Shown: piece by piece, positions 54,340-64,000 of the stretch
Position numbering within the stretch: position 1 is the first letter of the stretch
How the letters are laid out: each line of letters opens with the position of its first letter
Assembly (NCBI RefSeq): GCF_905475465.1
Contig: NC_062254.1
Coordinates: forward strand, 8,562,001 to 8,626,000
Direction of reading: 5' to 3'
Source: Pieris napi
Lineage: Eukaryota > Arthropoda > Insecta > Lepidoptera > Pieridae
Length of the DNA stretch: 64,000 nucleotides
Made by a program: the position numbers and the translations under genes
The notes under the pieces: generated by a model
Database searches by the model: none
What the model saw: the letters and a program-made list of their open reading frames with translations, nothing else
Told to the model about the DNA's origin: nothing

Positions 54340-57300
54340 TCAAGAGAAATAAATTTGTCTGGCCTCGGCTGGCGATTGTTCCATGGGACAATATGGGCAT
54401 TTCAATCTGGAACAAAAATAAATGATTTTGGGCCAATGGGACTTCGGGCGATGACATTTCTATGTTTACGTTACCGTTTAGAAAATAAAACATTAACTAA
54501 TAGTTAAAAGGAAGATCGTGGGTTTGATTCCCGGCAAAATAAAGTTAATGACAATTATGACGCAGTATTATTTCAGCTTGATATAAAACTTTGCTTCTGT
54601 TTATGATAATACACTTAAATTAATTCAAATATAATGTTATGGGGCCTATAGCAGGAAACAGCCTTAATTGAGTCAATATATGAGAGCTCGTGCGTTGCCG
54701 GCCTTTTAGAAATTCTTAAAGTTCAGATATAACATATAAAAATTGGATTGGCACAACCTTAGTAATGTTTTTTTATAAGGAATAAATTATATATGTACCT
54801 ACATTTTCTTTGAAATATATTTTTGTACGTGTGTTTGTTTCTGTAAACAAGATACTTACTTGACGCCCATAGCGAGTTTATTCAAAGCGTCCCGTGATAT
54901 GACGTGACCGCAGAGTAGCCTCATTGGTGGGTTCAGCTCGGAGGCCTGTTGACGTAAGATCGGACACGCGAACACTGAATGGTAGCCACCGCCATCTTCA
55001 CCCAACTCCACCTGTAATAGGTATATATTTTATAGGAAATTTTATATATTTTATAGGAAATTTTATATATTTTATAGGAAATTTTATATATTTTATAGGA
55101 AATTTTATATATTTTATAGGAAATTTTATATATTTTATAGGAAATTTTATATATTTTATAGGAAATTTTATATATTTTATAGGAAATTTTATATATTTTA
55201 TAGGAAATTTTATATATTTTATAGGAAATTTTATATATTTTATAGGAAATTTTATATATCTTATAGGAAATTTTATATATTTTATAGATTAGTGCATTAG
55301 TGATTAGGAGAAAACAAGTGTGGACAGCGACTGTGCAGGTGATTAGTTGGCTGCGTAGTAAAGTGATTAGAAGCGTGTTCTATTTTTTTGCGAGTGAACT
55401 GCGAGTAGTGACGTCACGTGCGCCCACCCTTCCCCCTCACTCGCAGCGTGCCTGCCAAACTATCGACAAACAATAATTGGGCACTACTTGGACTATACAC
55501 CTGCACTTATCATCCTCAATTACTAATCACTTGCACTCGCACTAATCAAAGTGAATACAGGCCTTTACTCAGTCACTGTGGTAAGAAAAGCAATGTCGTT
55601 ACAATTCCGAGTCTATGCTTCAGATTTCTCTATTTTACTAATAAACCAATTAATTATTGTTATGTGTTAAGCTGGCCGAGTGGCGTCAGCGTCTGAATTT
55701 CATTCCTGATTCGATTCCCAGATGTCGTCGGACTTTCTATGACACAACATGACACACATGTTATCTATTTATATAAAAACGAAACCCGTTTTCCGTTGTC
55801 ACGACATAACATAAAAACGGCTTGACCGATTTGTCTGATTTCTTTTTATAATATTCCTTGAAGTACGAGGATGGTTCTTACGGAGAGAAAAATTTAAAAA
55901 ATTGAGTGAAAAAGTCTAAAAACAACACTTTTCTATAATTCCATACAAAATATTCGTAATAATACTAAAAGTCAATTTGAACTTTAATACCATATCATAA
56001 AGTTTAAGTGTTAGTGGAGGGGTTCCGGGAAGGTAAATTTTTATTTTTTGACATAATGTATTTGTTGTCTTATCAACTTTCTTTTTTTATCTTAGCTAGA
56101 CCGGTGTCCCGAATAGCAGAATAAGCATTTAAAAAAAATAAAGAATCGACTGTTAGGCGGTACGATGTTCGCCAGGCCAGCTAGTAATATTTAAAATGAT
56201 ATTAGAAAGAATTCTCGTCAACTCACTCACCTCCAGAGGCAGTTCATCGTCAGCCCAGGCTGCGATAACATTGGGGTGGCTCATCTTAGCCCGAATATCG
56301 TGTAAGGCCGGTAGAACTCTTGCGCCGGCAATCACTGCCCCCGCTAAAGGAGACAACGCGGCCAACCGCAACACTGCGCACGATTCGCGAATGAACAACT
56401 CCGCTGCCTCTGCGCCTAGATCGAGGATTTTGTTTGATTACGTTCATAGATCATAGATAGACAATTGTTTATTATTCAATAATAAACAGATATGACCATT
56501 TTTTAATTAATTAATTTATTTATATGAAAATTTCATTTGAAAATATAAGCATAAGGTCATTCAACAATAAGACACAAAACGCATTGGCGCACGCACTACT
56601 CCCAGGTTACCTGCGTGCACGCATACATACGCGCGAAACAAGCACGACCATTAATTTAAATATGAGAATTTTAAGATCATAAATATTAATATCAAACTAA
56701 TTGGAATTAGGGTCGGCCCTTCAAGAAAAGAGCGTAAAATCTGGCCGCAAATAAGGGTTACTGGCTGTTAAAGATAATAAATATTTAAGGTAGAGTGAAA
56801 GAGACTTAGCGCGTAACATCATTTGTCAGACGAGGACAGCGATTGTCGGCTGTGCGACGCTTTTGTATTATATTTTGTATATATTCTCTTAATTATAAAT
56901 AAACATAAAAATTTGGTTTTAGACAAAAAGTCGATGAGCACACCAATCCTGCAGCGGGATCTTAGACCAAGACAGTCTACGTCTACATAGACGACAGCCA
57001 TTTTCATGTTGCACACACATTTATAATGATCTAAATGTTATTTCCCTGTCTATTTAAATTTTAAAATTAAATTTGACAACACAGGAACGTGGTTAAATTA
57101 AAACATACCAAGTGCCTTAGGGTCTAACAGGTGCGCGTAGTTAGCGGGCGGAGTGGGCGCACCGGGCGTGCACCAAGCGAGCGCACACACCGCGGCCTGC
57201 AATTGGCGCTCGTGGCGCGACGCGAACGCCGGGAACTCTTTGCGTACGTACTCTATCGCCGATACTACGCCCTGCTCGCGGGCTAGCTGAAAATCAAAAG

Positions 57301-60300
57301 TGGAAAATGGGACTGTCACATTTTGTTACGTAATAAGATAAAAATTTAAAACCAAAAGTGTACATTTATTCTAATTAAATACTTATAATAATAAAATAAT
57401 ATACATTGTAATAAATAACTAAACTTAACATAAACTAAAATATATAATAAGAAAAGTGTTGTCTTGAGTGAATATATGTTTATATTTGAGTGATATAAAA
57501 AATAATGTGATTATAATTTTTTTTTTTTAAAGACAATTCACACCAATTGACCTAGTCCCATGCTAAGCTGGTGAAGCTTGTGTTATGGGTACTAGGCAAT
57601 GGATATACATACATATTATAGATAGATAGATATTTAAACACCAACATCAAATGCTCATCACATCGATGTCCGTCTCAGCCGGGGATCGAACCCAGGACCC
57701 ATGGATTCGCAGTCAAGGCCCAAGTGTACTAACCACTAGACCAATGAGTCGTCGATTTAAAATCGATTATAAAATCACATAAGGTTTGATTGTAATATAT
57801 AACTACATACTACGTAAAATTCTAATTTTTAATTATGTAAGATAAATTTGCACATTATGTGGCAGAATATGCGGCAGAATATGTACAACCATAAGATTTT
57901 TATACAATATTCTTGCAAATAAATTATTATGATTATAAGGGTCAAAGTAAAATTATAAAAACACTGTTGCCCCCCCCTCGAATATACCCACTTTTTATAA
58001 ATCCAAGCAATAACCCAAATCTTTACGTTTTTTGTTTAAGATAGTCGACTCAGGTACTGCAATCACCTTGAGGGCCTGCATCCTATGCAGGGTGAAGGGG
58101 AGCGGTGAATGTGCAAGTTCCTGAGCCCTTTTCTCTGCCCATTGCAACGCAGGCGCCGGGTCTCCGTCCGAAAGTGCAGCCGCACAGCGTTGCAGTTGAG
58201 CGAACGTACACGTACGCTCAACGGGCGGAATGTGCGCTTCGCCAACGAACACGTCGCCCACGTCTTCGAGACCCTAAATATAAATTACATACTTGTATTA
58301 CACATTTCAATGAAACTTAACAGATATGAATAGCAATTGATACATCATTTGCTGACCTAAATTGCGTTCAATTTGGACCAATTTACATAACTGCTTTGAA
58401 CTTAAACCTACTAAACGGGAAGATAAGAACGAAGTTTCCAATTATGTTCTTAAAATATTCTCTGACAATATTTATTCTTTGCAACAAAACTTCTTTAACA
58501 CAACATTATTGAATAAGTTAATTACATAAATTGAATTTACAGTAGAGATTGTAAGTAAAACTGATTTATATAAAAAAAACTGTGTTCATTGTAATCAACG
58601 CATTCAGGACACCACTGGTGCTATGCCGATGCATCAAGAAAGCCTTTTACTGAATGGCATTAAAACCGTCCGTTCGGTTCTCGGGAACCGCAGAACATTG
58701 GCAAGGCCAATAGCAACCTAAACCTGTTGTTAATGCAGAGCGTATTCAACGCTTCTGGTTGAACGGGCCCATATGCTGTACAAGTAAAATAACTGACAAT
58801 ACGCCTTGAACAGAATAACTTTGACTTCTAAGTGCAAACCTCCAGGGCAGCATATTACTCATTACGGCTGACGCTCTTCTTTCTCGCTCCAGATCAGCGC
58901 CAACAGACAAATCCTCTGCATCACAATGACACAAATACTACAATACAATAATATATTACTTTTATCGGTATTGTATATGAGACCATGAGCTGCCGCGAAA
59001 TCTTCACATGTTTTTAAACGCTTTTTGATGACACCTACTGACGGAGCCAATAGAACCATATTGTATATACCAGTTTGTAAATGAAAAATACATCTAATAA
59101 TAGATGTGATTATCTATTCTGAAATCTTTTTGGACAAATTGCACAGGGCAGTCTCATAGTCGTCTGTTATAGGTTGTTCCTACAATAAAACACTATATCT
59201 ATTTGCGATTTCATATAAATGTATCATTATTTTCTATAATATTGAATATATAGTCTTATTACAGACATTCTCAGTGCCGGCATGATAATGATTTTGATAT
59301 AAATTGTGTAACAACTTTACCTGTCTATACAAATGTTGTGCGATAGCCTGTTCCATAATGGGTCTATTAGTTTCACTACAAAATGATTCAGCCTTTGGTG
59401 CAACAGCTGCATAATCCGCAATAAAGTGCCTGTCAATAGACTTTCCAACTCTGGATACTGTTGCATGAAGTTCACGATGCTCTGAAACAGAAATGCAACA
59501 AATTTTAATAAGTTTTTTTTTAATTTTCTTATTTATATACATTATTGGTATTTTTGCCTATCTTGTGTTTAGATAAAAAGTTTCAAAAATTGTGCCATAG
59601 AAAGAAAATCTGAAGGCTTGCTTACCTTGAGTTATAGTTTTGCAATAAATTATCATTAATATTTTATTTAAAAACTGACTGTTTCCTTAATCCAGGAATT
59701 ATAAATGTCTTGAATAGACGAAGTATGATTTATCATATGGATTTTTATAATAATACTAAATTTAAATTACCTGTTGACATCTGAAATACTGTTTGCTTCA
59801 ATGTAGCTGCTAACTCACTAACCAATAATGCCTGATCTTCAGATAATTGTTCATTTTCAGGCTCTGAAGTCAAAAAGAAAAAGTTAACATAATCAAGTAG
59901 ATAATTTAATAAGTATACAGGCTTTAACAGGCTGTCTATAGAATAGATCGAAAATAATTCTATAAAGAGGCTCATTGAGATTTGTTACAAATCACATAAG
60001 ATAATAAGATAGTACTTCTTCTCTAAATATAGTGTATGAAGTATAGTATAAGAATTTTTTTCACGATATACTTAATGTCGTGTAAAAAAATTTCTAATCA
60101 AACCTTAAACAAATCAAAATTGCTAGTTCATGTTCATGACGACACAATTTCCTAAAGCTCATCATAATTACATGGTAATAAAGGACTATACTTACGTTTA
60201 GCGATTTCCTGCTTTATATTTTCGACTTGGGTTAACAGATCCTGCAGGATTTTGTTCGTATGATCATGAATCCCTGTAAATTTTGTTGTTGCTTTGTCTA

Positions 60301-60331
60301 AATCCTGTTCTACGCCCAGACATGAATCCAT
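54340..60331 (-). CDS. RMND5A: RMND5/Gid2, RING subunit of the CTLH/GID E3 ubiquitin ligase (8 exons)
   Basis: Exons on the minus strand: 60196-60331, 59771-59863, 59321-59481, 58067-58273, 57109-57286, 56231-56415, 54860-55011 and 54340-54406 (with TGA). Splice sites are all GT-AG and phases close to 393 codons; human RMND5A has 391 residues. The N-terminal half is helical. A LisH-like region (IMEQAIAQHLYRQ) and CTLH/CRA region follow in exons 3-6. The C-terminus is the divergent RING: VFACPILRQQ, MRLLCGHVISRDAL and LKCPYCPMEQSP, with the reduced set of zinc ligands typical of this family. With MAEA it forms the catalytic pair of the CTLH complex. A candidate poly(A) signal lies at 54260-54265. 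Intron 6 ends in a 21-bp minisatellite. Confidence 0.95.
55018..55288. repeat. 21-bp minisatellite (about 12-13 units) at RMND5 intron 6 acceptor
   Basis: The unit is ATAGGAAATTTTATATATTTT, repeated almost perfectly, with one C variant near 55260. The nearest unit ends only a few bases from the exon 7 acceptor at 55012-55014. Because 21 is a multiple of three it gives a spurious open frame on the plus strand. Confidence 0.93.
57525..57752 (-). mobile_element. tRNA-derived SINE, family 2, with tRNA-like head (RMND5 intron 4)
   Basis: On the minus strand it begins with an A-box-like ATTGGTCTAGTGGTTAGTAC and a B-box-like GGGTTCGATCCCCGGCTGAG, and ends GGTCAATTGGTGTGAATTGT. It is the most complete copy of the family in the window. 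Confidence 0.82.
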
Positions 60332-60558
60332 TGTTTTAAAGACAAGTTTATGTAACGTAGAGTTGTTTCAGGTCCAGGATTTAAGATTATTTATAAAAAA
60401 GTTCTCAGAATCAGGAAATTATTAATTGCAAGTGTGTTTAATAACAGATTTTCACAAATATTTCACCTAGAACAAGAAAATACTAAGTGACAACATACAA
60501 ATTTCACAATTCATATGTCAAGTGTCAATCCATAGTGAATTTTTTTTTAAATTGATGG
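60332..60558. other. RMND5 upstream region
   Basis: This is 227 bp between the RMND5 start and a MITE. It presumably contains the promoter and 5' UTR. No specific motif was identified. Confidence 0.35.
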
Positions 60559-61733
60559 TGCGTTCCACTAAGCGCTCACGACGATCAAAATTCTCCTTTA
60601 GCCATTCTACATACAGTGTTGCCAACTCGATCTCTTAGGTAGGTGCTAAACGACATCTCAAATAGTGCTAGATTGATAAAAAATATCAAAAATAGTGTTA
60701 TTTTTTTTAGACATGAAAAAAAAAGATATAATTAATTTAATTTTGGTTTATATGATAATAATTATTTAAAACTACATCCAATCATCTTCACTATCGTCTG
60801 TCTCTACTGCTGATTCTGCTTCTCGTTGTACTGACGCTGAAGCCACCGTGGAAGTGGAAGGTTCCTCGCTGTCAGACTTTTTCAATTTCAATGAGTACAT
60901 ATCTTTTTTGCCAATTTTTTTAAAGAACTTCTTGGGGAATTTCATATGTATGGCAATTTGTTCGGATATGAAGAAGTGAATTCAAAGTGTCCAAATTCAT
61001 TTTATTCCTCAGTTTATTTTATAAAATGTTCATTGAACTGAACACCCTCTCAACATCGGCGTTAGAATGCGGCAATGATAGTAATATAAATGCCAATGAA
61101 ACTAGTTAATTATAGGGATTTTCGTTGTTTGCATCTTTATATTCAGATACCTCTACCCAAAACTTAAATGTGTCAGTTACATTTTCCCATTTATTATTGT
61201 TAATACTTTTCCATTGGTTCACTATTTTATCAATGTTTAAAGTCGATTTAAAAATTATAGTAGCGTTTTATTACTACACCTTGCGTGGCTGCGTTTTGTT
61301 ACAGCAACCAGAGAAATCCGAATGATGGCTGTTTAGTGCTAAATTTAGTGCTAGGTGCTGAATGTTAAATGACAGTGCTTGAATTGCGAAAATAGTGCTA
61401 AATCTAGCACCGAAAGTGCTAAGTTGGCAACACTGTCTACATACCGACCGCGGTCGTTGTGGTCACGGCGAAAACGTCACTCATGACGTCATGACTAATG
61501 CTCACGCAACGCTCACTGTGAGCGGCTCACTGCTCACAACGACCCATCTAAAGAGGTGGGTCGGTCGTCGTATTTTTTGCAACTGAGCTGTTAAGAATTT
61601 ACATGAACGCCCGAAACGCTCCATAATCCATTCCACTTGTGACTTGAGTTAATGACAGTAACATTCACAATCAAGTGGAATGGGGAAATCAGCGGTCGTG
61701 AGCGTGAGCGTTGTGAACGCTTAGTGGAACGCA
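60559..61733. mobile_element. MITE with TGCGTTCCACTAAGCG ends, split by a hAT element
   Basis: The left end TGCGTTCCACTAAGCGCTCAC is matched by the inverted GAACGCTTAGTGGAACGCA at the right. After removal of the hAT insertion (60614-61435 plus one target copy) the element is about 345 bp with further internal inverted repeats (CCATTCCACTTG and CAAGTGGAATGG). No target duplication is clear. There is no ORF. Confidence 0.75.
60614..61435 (-). mobile_element. hAT transposon remnant, 8-bp target duplication, decayed transposase
   Basis: The ends CAGTGTTGCCAACTC and GTTGGCAACACTG are flanked by TCTACATA (60606-60613 and 61436-61443). The minus strand around 60940-61080 reads SLPHSNADVERVFSSMN, a stop, then NKLRNKMNLDTLNSLL, the conserved C-terminal dimerisation region of hAT transposases, followed by an acidic Ser-rich tail. 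It shares its end sequence with the hAT-like element at 15424-16503. Confidence 0.9.
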
Positions 61734-62011
61734 ATTTGTTTTATTTAGCTAATCCATAATAGTCCAACAATCAAACAACCAGTGGCGGTATAAGTTATAC
61801 CTTTTTGGACAACCCTCAGATTTCTATATCTAAATTGTAACAAACAATTTGTTGTTTCAAATAGGCGGTAGTTTGGTAACGATTCGTAAACGATGCGCCC
61901 AAATTTGGGGTTGCGGGGGTGGTGAGGAGGGGGGGAAGGGTGTAGTAATCACCCCCCACAAATTTTGCGCGCCGGAAACAAAAAAAAAAATTTAAAAAAT
62001 CTCACCTATTT
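61734..62011. other. Short intergenic stretch, G-tract rich
   Basis: It contains a poly-G-rich patch at 61900-61950 and an A-run at 61980. No gene was recognised. Confidence 0.4.
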
Positions 62012-62265
62012 ATCTAAATAATAATTGTTTATTCAGCCCTCGGCAACTCGGCTTCTTGGTCGCCATCGGCGACCAAATATTCATATACTAACCTAACCTA
62101 ACCGGTCTAAATAATATTAGTTTTTTTGGACAGCTCCGATCTAAATAATAATTGTTTATTCAGCCCTCGGCAACTCGGCTTCTTGGTCGCCTTCGGTGAC
62201 CAAATATTCATATACTAACCTAACCTAACCGATCTAAATAATATTTGTTTTTTTTGACAGCTCCG
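62012..62265. repeat. 127-bp tandem duplication (two units)
   Basis: Units start ATCTAAATAATAATTGTTTA at 62012 and 62139. Both contain CAGCCCTCGGCAACTCGGCT and the hairpin TTGGTCGCC...GGCGACCAA (second unit slightly mutated), then CTAACCTAACC. Confidence 0.88.
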
Positions 62266-63032
62266 GCGCTACGGGAAATGCAGCCCCTCCACCCTTGCGT
62301 ACCAAAGCACAGGCATTTTATTCAAGCCAAGTTACAGCGGGTGGGGGCTGCTCTTCCTCCGCGCCGCCGATTATTTATATACACTCTAGGGGTAAGGCAG
62401 ACAAGACCACGTGGATAATGGGGTGCTCTGATTCGGTTTTGGGTACTTTTTGAATAATTTAAAAATTTTCGGAACCATACACTAATTGAAACATGAAGTT
62501 AATGTAATGTATGTACATTTGACAAGTAATGATTAAATTAGGTTCAACTATAAAATTAACAAATGAGAAAATAATCGATCCGATTAATTTACCGAGAATG
62601 TCACATCACTTATAACCAACAGAAAACGAGAATGACACATCTCTTATAACCAATAGAAAAGTAGATAATGGTGGATTGTTTACAAATTTCAATGCATTTC
62701 ACAAAACTTTGTTTTAAATACTTTGACGCATTTACGGCAGCTAAAATTACTTGGAGGTGTTCCAATCAAGGTCCCCGAGACTCCTGCATAATCAGTATCA
62801 TCAGATTCGAACGCATTATTTTTACACCCAACCCAAAAAATGTTTACATAGCACGATGAAATAAAGCTGTATGTAAATTAAACATTAGGGGTGTTGAATT
62901 ATAGATATTTTTAATTGTTGTGTGACCTAGTCTATTAGTTTAACATATTGCTTCGTTTGCTGTATTATAGGGCGTATCTATTCTAGTTCCGGTTTTAGGT
63001 CTGTGTACCGCATACCACATTTTAATTTGTAA
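62266..63032. other. Intergenic, nothing recognised
   Basis: It contains small repeats such as TAACCAACAGAAAA and TAACCAATAGAAAA near 62615 and 62650. No convincing gene. Confidence 0.4.
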
Positions 63033-63669
63033 TGCGGGCTACACACCTTCAGTTTTAACTGTGCGATTTAACTGTACAGTCGAACTGTACAGTTAAATCG
63101 TTAGGTGTGTAGAACAAACAGTTGAACTGTACAGTTTTAACTGAATCTAATCAAAATATGAATAGATAAATCTGTACAGATAGAACTGTACAGTTAAAAC
63201 TGAGAGTGTGTAGTCGAAACTGCGCAGTTTTGTCAGTTTTGTCACAGCGAGCGTGAAGTGAACACGTATCGACCTTGCTATTTGCCTTTGCGAAAACTTG
63301 TCGACCATGGCTCAACGCGAATGGCTGGAAGAGTTTATACTACTACACCAATCGGAGCCTTCGTTATGGAAAATCAAGAGCAAGGATTATCATAATAGAG
63401 TAATAAAAGATTCAGCTTATGAAAAGCTAATTTTAAAACTACGCGAAATAGATTCTAAAAGTAATAATTCGTTTTCTTCTAATTCCTTTTAACACACACA
63501 TTAGCCCTACGATCGCTAAAGCGTCGTCTATGGAGGCCATGATGATAAAAACTGAAAGATCGTATATTTTTACTTGATCGTGTGTAGGCTGTATGAACCT
63601 ACGTTTTAACTGTACAGTTCAACTGTACAGTTAAATCGCACAGTTGGAACTGAAGGTGTATAGCCCGCT
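63033..63669. mobile_element. PIF/Harbinger-like element, TAA target duplication
   Basis: The inverted ends are GCGGGCTACACACCTTCAGT and the complement of ACTGAAGGTGTATAGCCCGC. TAA is present on both sides (63030-63032 and 63670-63672), the 3-bp TWA target expected of PIF/Harbinger. The palindrome AACTGTACAGTT or close variants occurs about six times near both ends, as expected of transposase-binding repeats. It carries a short MADF-like ORF and no DDE transposase, so it is non-autonomous. Confidence 0.82.
63307..63492 (+). CDS. Truncated MADF-domain ORF inside the PIF-like element
   Basis: The ATG (context CGACCATGG) opens a 61-residue frame: EWLEEFILLHQSEPSLWKIK and then YHNRVIKDSAYEKL. 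The spaced W, F-I, LW and Y residues match the N-terminal half of a MADF (Myb/SANT-like) domain, which normally spans about 80-90 residues. It ends in a Ser/Asn-rich tail. MADF/Myb-like proteins are the usual second ORF of PIF/Harbinger elements, where they bind DNA with the transposase. Here the recognition helix is probably incomplete, so the gene is likely a deletion relic. A spliced continuation cannot be excluded. Confidence 0.6.
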   Translation: MAQREWLEEFILLHQSEPSLWKIKSKDYHNRVIKDSAYEKLILKLREIDSKSNNSFSSNSF

Positions 63670-63894
63670 TAAGTTTGTAACAGTCAGTACAGTATATTGT
63701 ATCTGTAAAATGTATGACTGCTAATGATAGCTATCTGTATTTTGCTTGCAAAAATTTAAGCAATTTTTAAATTAGTTTTCCATTTCGTACAAATAAAATA
63801 AGCAGATTTGTGTAATGTATATTATACAATATTTAGTAAACGTATGATAATTGATATATATATCTACTTAGTACTAACATAATTGGATAACACC

Positions 63895-64000
63895 ATGCTT
63901 AGGCGAATTTCTAGAATTGGTTACAATACTTCTATACAAAAGGAATTTATAAGACAAAAAATTGTTAGCCCGGCTTCACTTTTAAATCCTGCAGATAAAT
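63895..64000 (+). CDS. 5' end of a gene, possible mitochondrial protein (runs off window)
   Basis: An ATG in CACCATGC context opens a frame that stays open to the window end, 35 residues. It begins MLRRISRIGYNTSIQKEF, rich in Arg, Ser and Ile with no acidic residue in the first 16, as in mitochondrial presequences. I do not recognise the protein. The frame is short, so chance cannot be ruled out, but the start context and composition look real. Confidence 0.5.
   Translation, partial: MLRRISRIGYNTSIQKEFIRQKIVSPASLLNPADK

Noticed and set aside
54924..55292. Open frame of 122 residues with a repeated IGNFIYF unit
   Set aside because: It is produced by a 21-bp minisatellite and overlaps RMND5 exon 7 on the opposite strand; repeat length divisible by three keeps it open by chance.
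57690..57752. tRNA-like sequence on the minus strand
   Set aside because: It continues into the SINE family 2 body shared with two other loci, so it is a SINE head and not a tRNA gene.

Overview
This is an AT-rich, intron-containing animal nuclear genome segment. Two families of tRNA-headed SINEs, LINE 3-prime tails, hAT, pogo and PIF/Harbinger-type DNA elements and many foldback MITEs point to an insect, most likely a butterfly or moth (from memory of repeat styles; no search was run). No rRNA, tRNA gene or CRISPR array was seen.

Three multi-exon genes could be built exon by exon with consistent splice sites and phases. (1) Minus strand, 9214-14989: an ER-lumen Hsp70-family chaperone, HYOU1/GRP170, 9 coding exons, 905 residues, ending in a KDEL-like HSEL. 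A perfect UPR-type element (TGACGTGG on the gene strand) lies about 120 bp upstream of the start. Its 3' end is tandemly duplicated, leaving a truncated copy at about 6554-7502. (2) Plus strand, 31576-45193: a FOXN2/3-class forkhead transcription factor (CHES-1-like), 7 coding exons, 352 residues. (3) Minus strand, 54340-60331: RMND5/Gid2, the RING subunit of the CTLH/GID ubiquitin ligase, 8 exons, 392 residues. A fourth gene begins at 63895 and runs off the right edge; its first 35 residues resemble a mitochondrial presequence.

Between HYOU1 and FOXN sits a 6.3-kb errantivirus-type LTR retrotransposon (18370-24698). It has two identical 295-bp LTRs, a 4-bp target duplication, gag, a -1 frameshifted pol and an env ORF. 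Its pol keeps protease and integrase but lacks reverse transcriptase and RNase H, with the frame still open, so it is a very young copy that must have been mobilised in trans.

The rest is repeat-rich: nested hAT elements with exact 8-bp target duplications, a pogo-like MITE whose empty site survives in the paralogous tandem copy, a 1.44-kb foldback with about 660-bp arms, a 21-bp minisatellite abutting the RMND5 exon 7 acceptor, a tandem duplication that copies the FOXN exon 1 splice donor, and a PIF-like element carrying half of a MADF domain. I saw no gene-cluster-like novel system. The strongest unusual items are the RT-less errantivirus, the HYOU1 3'-end duplication and the large foldback.
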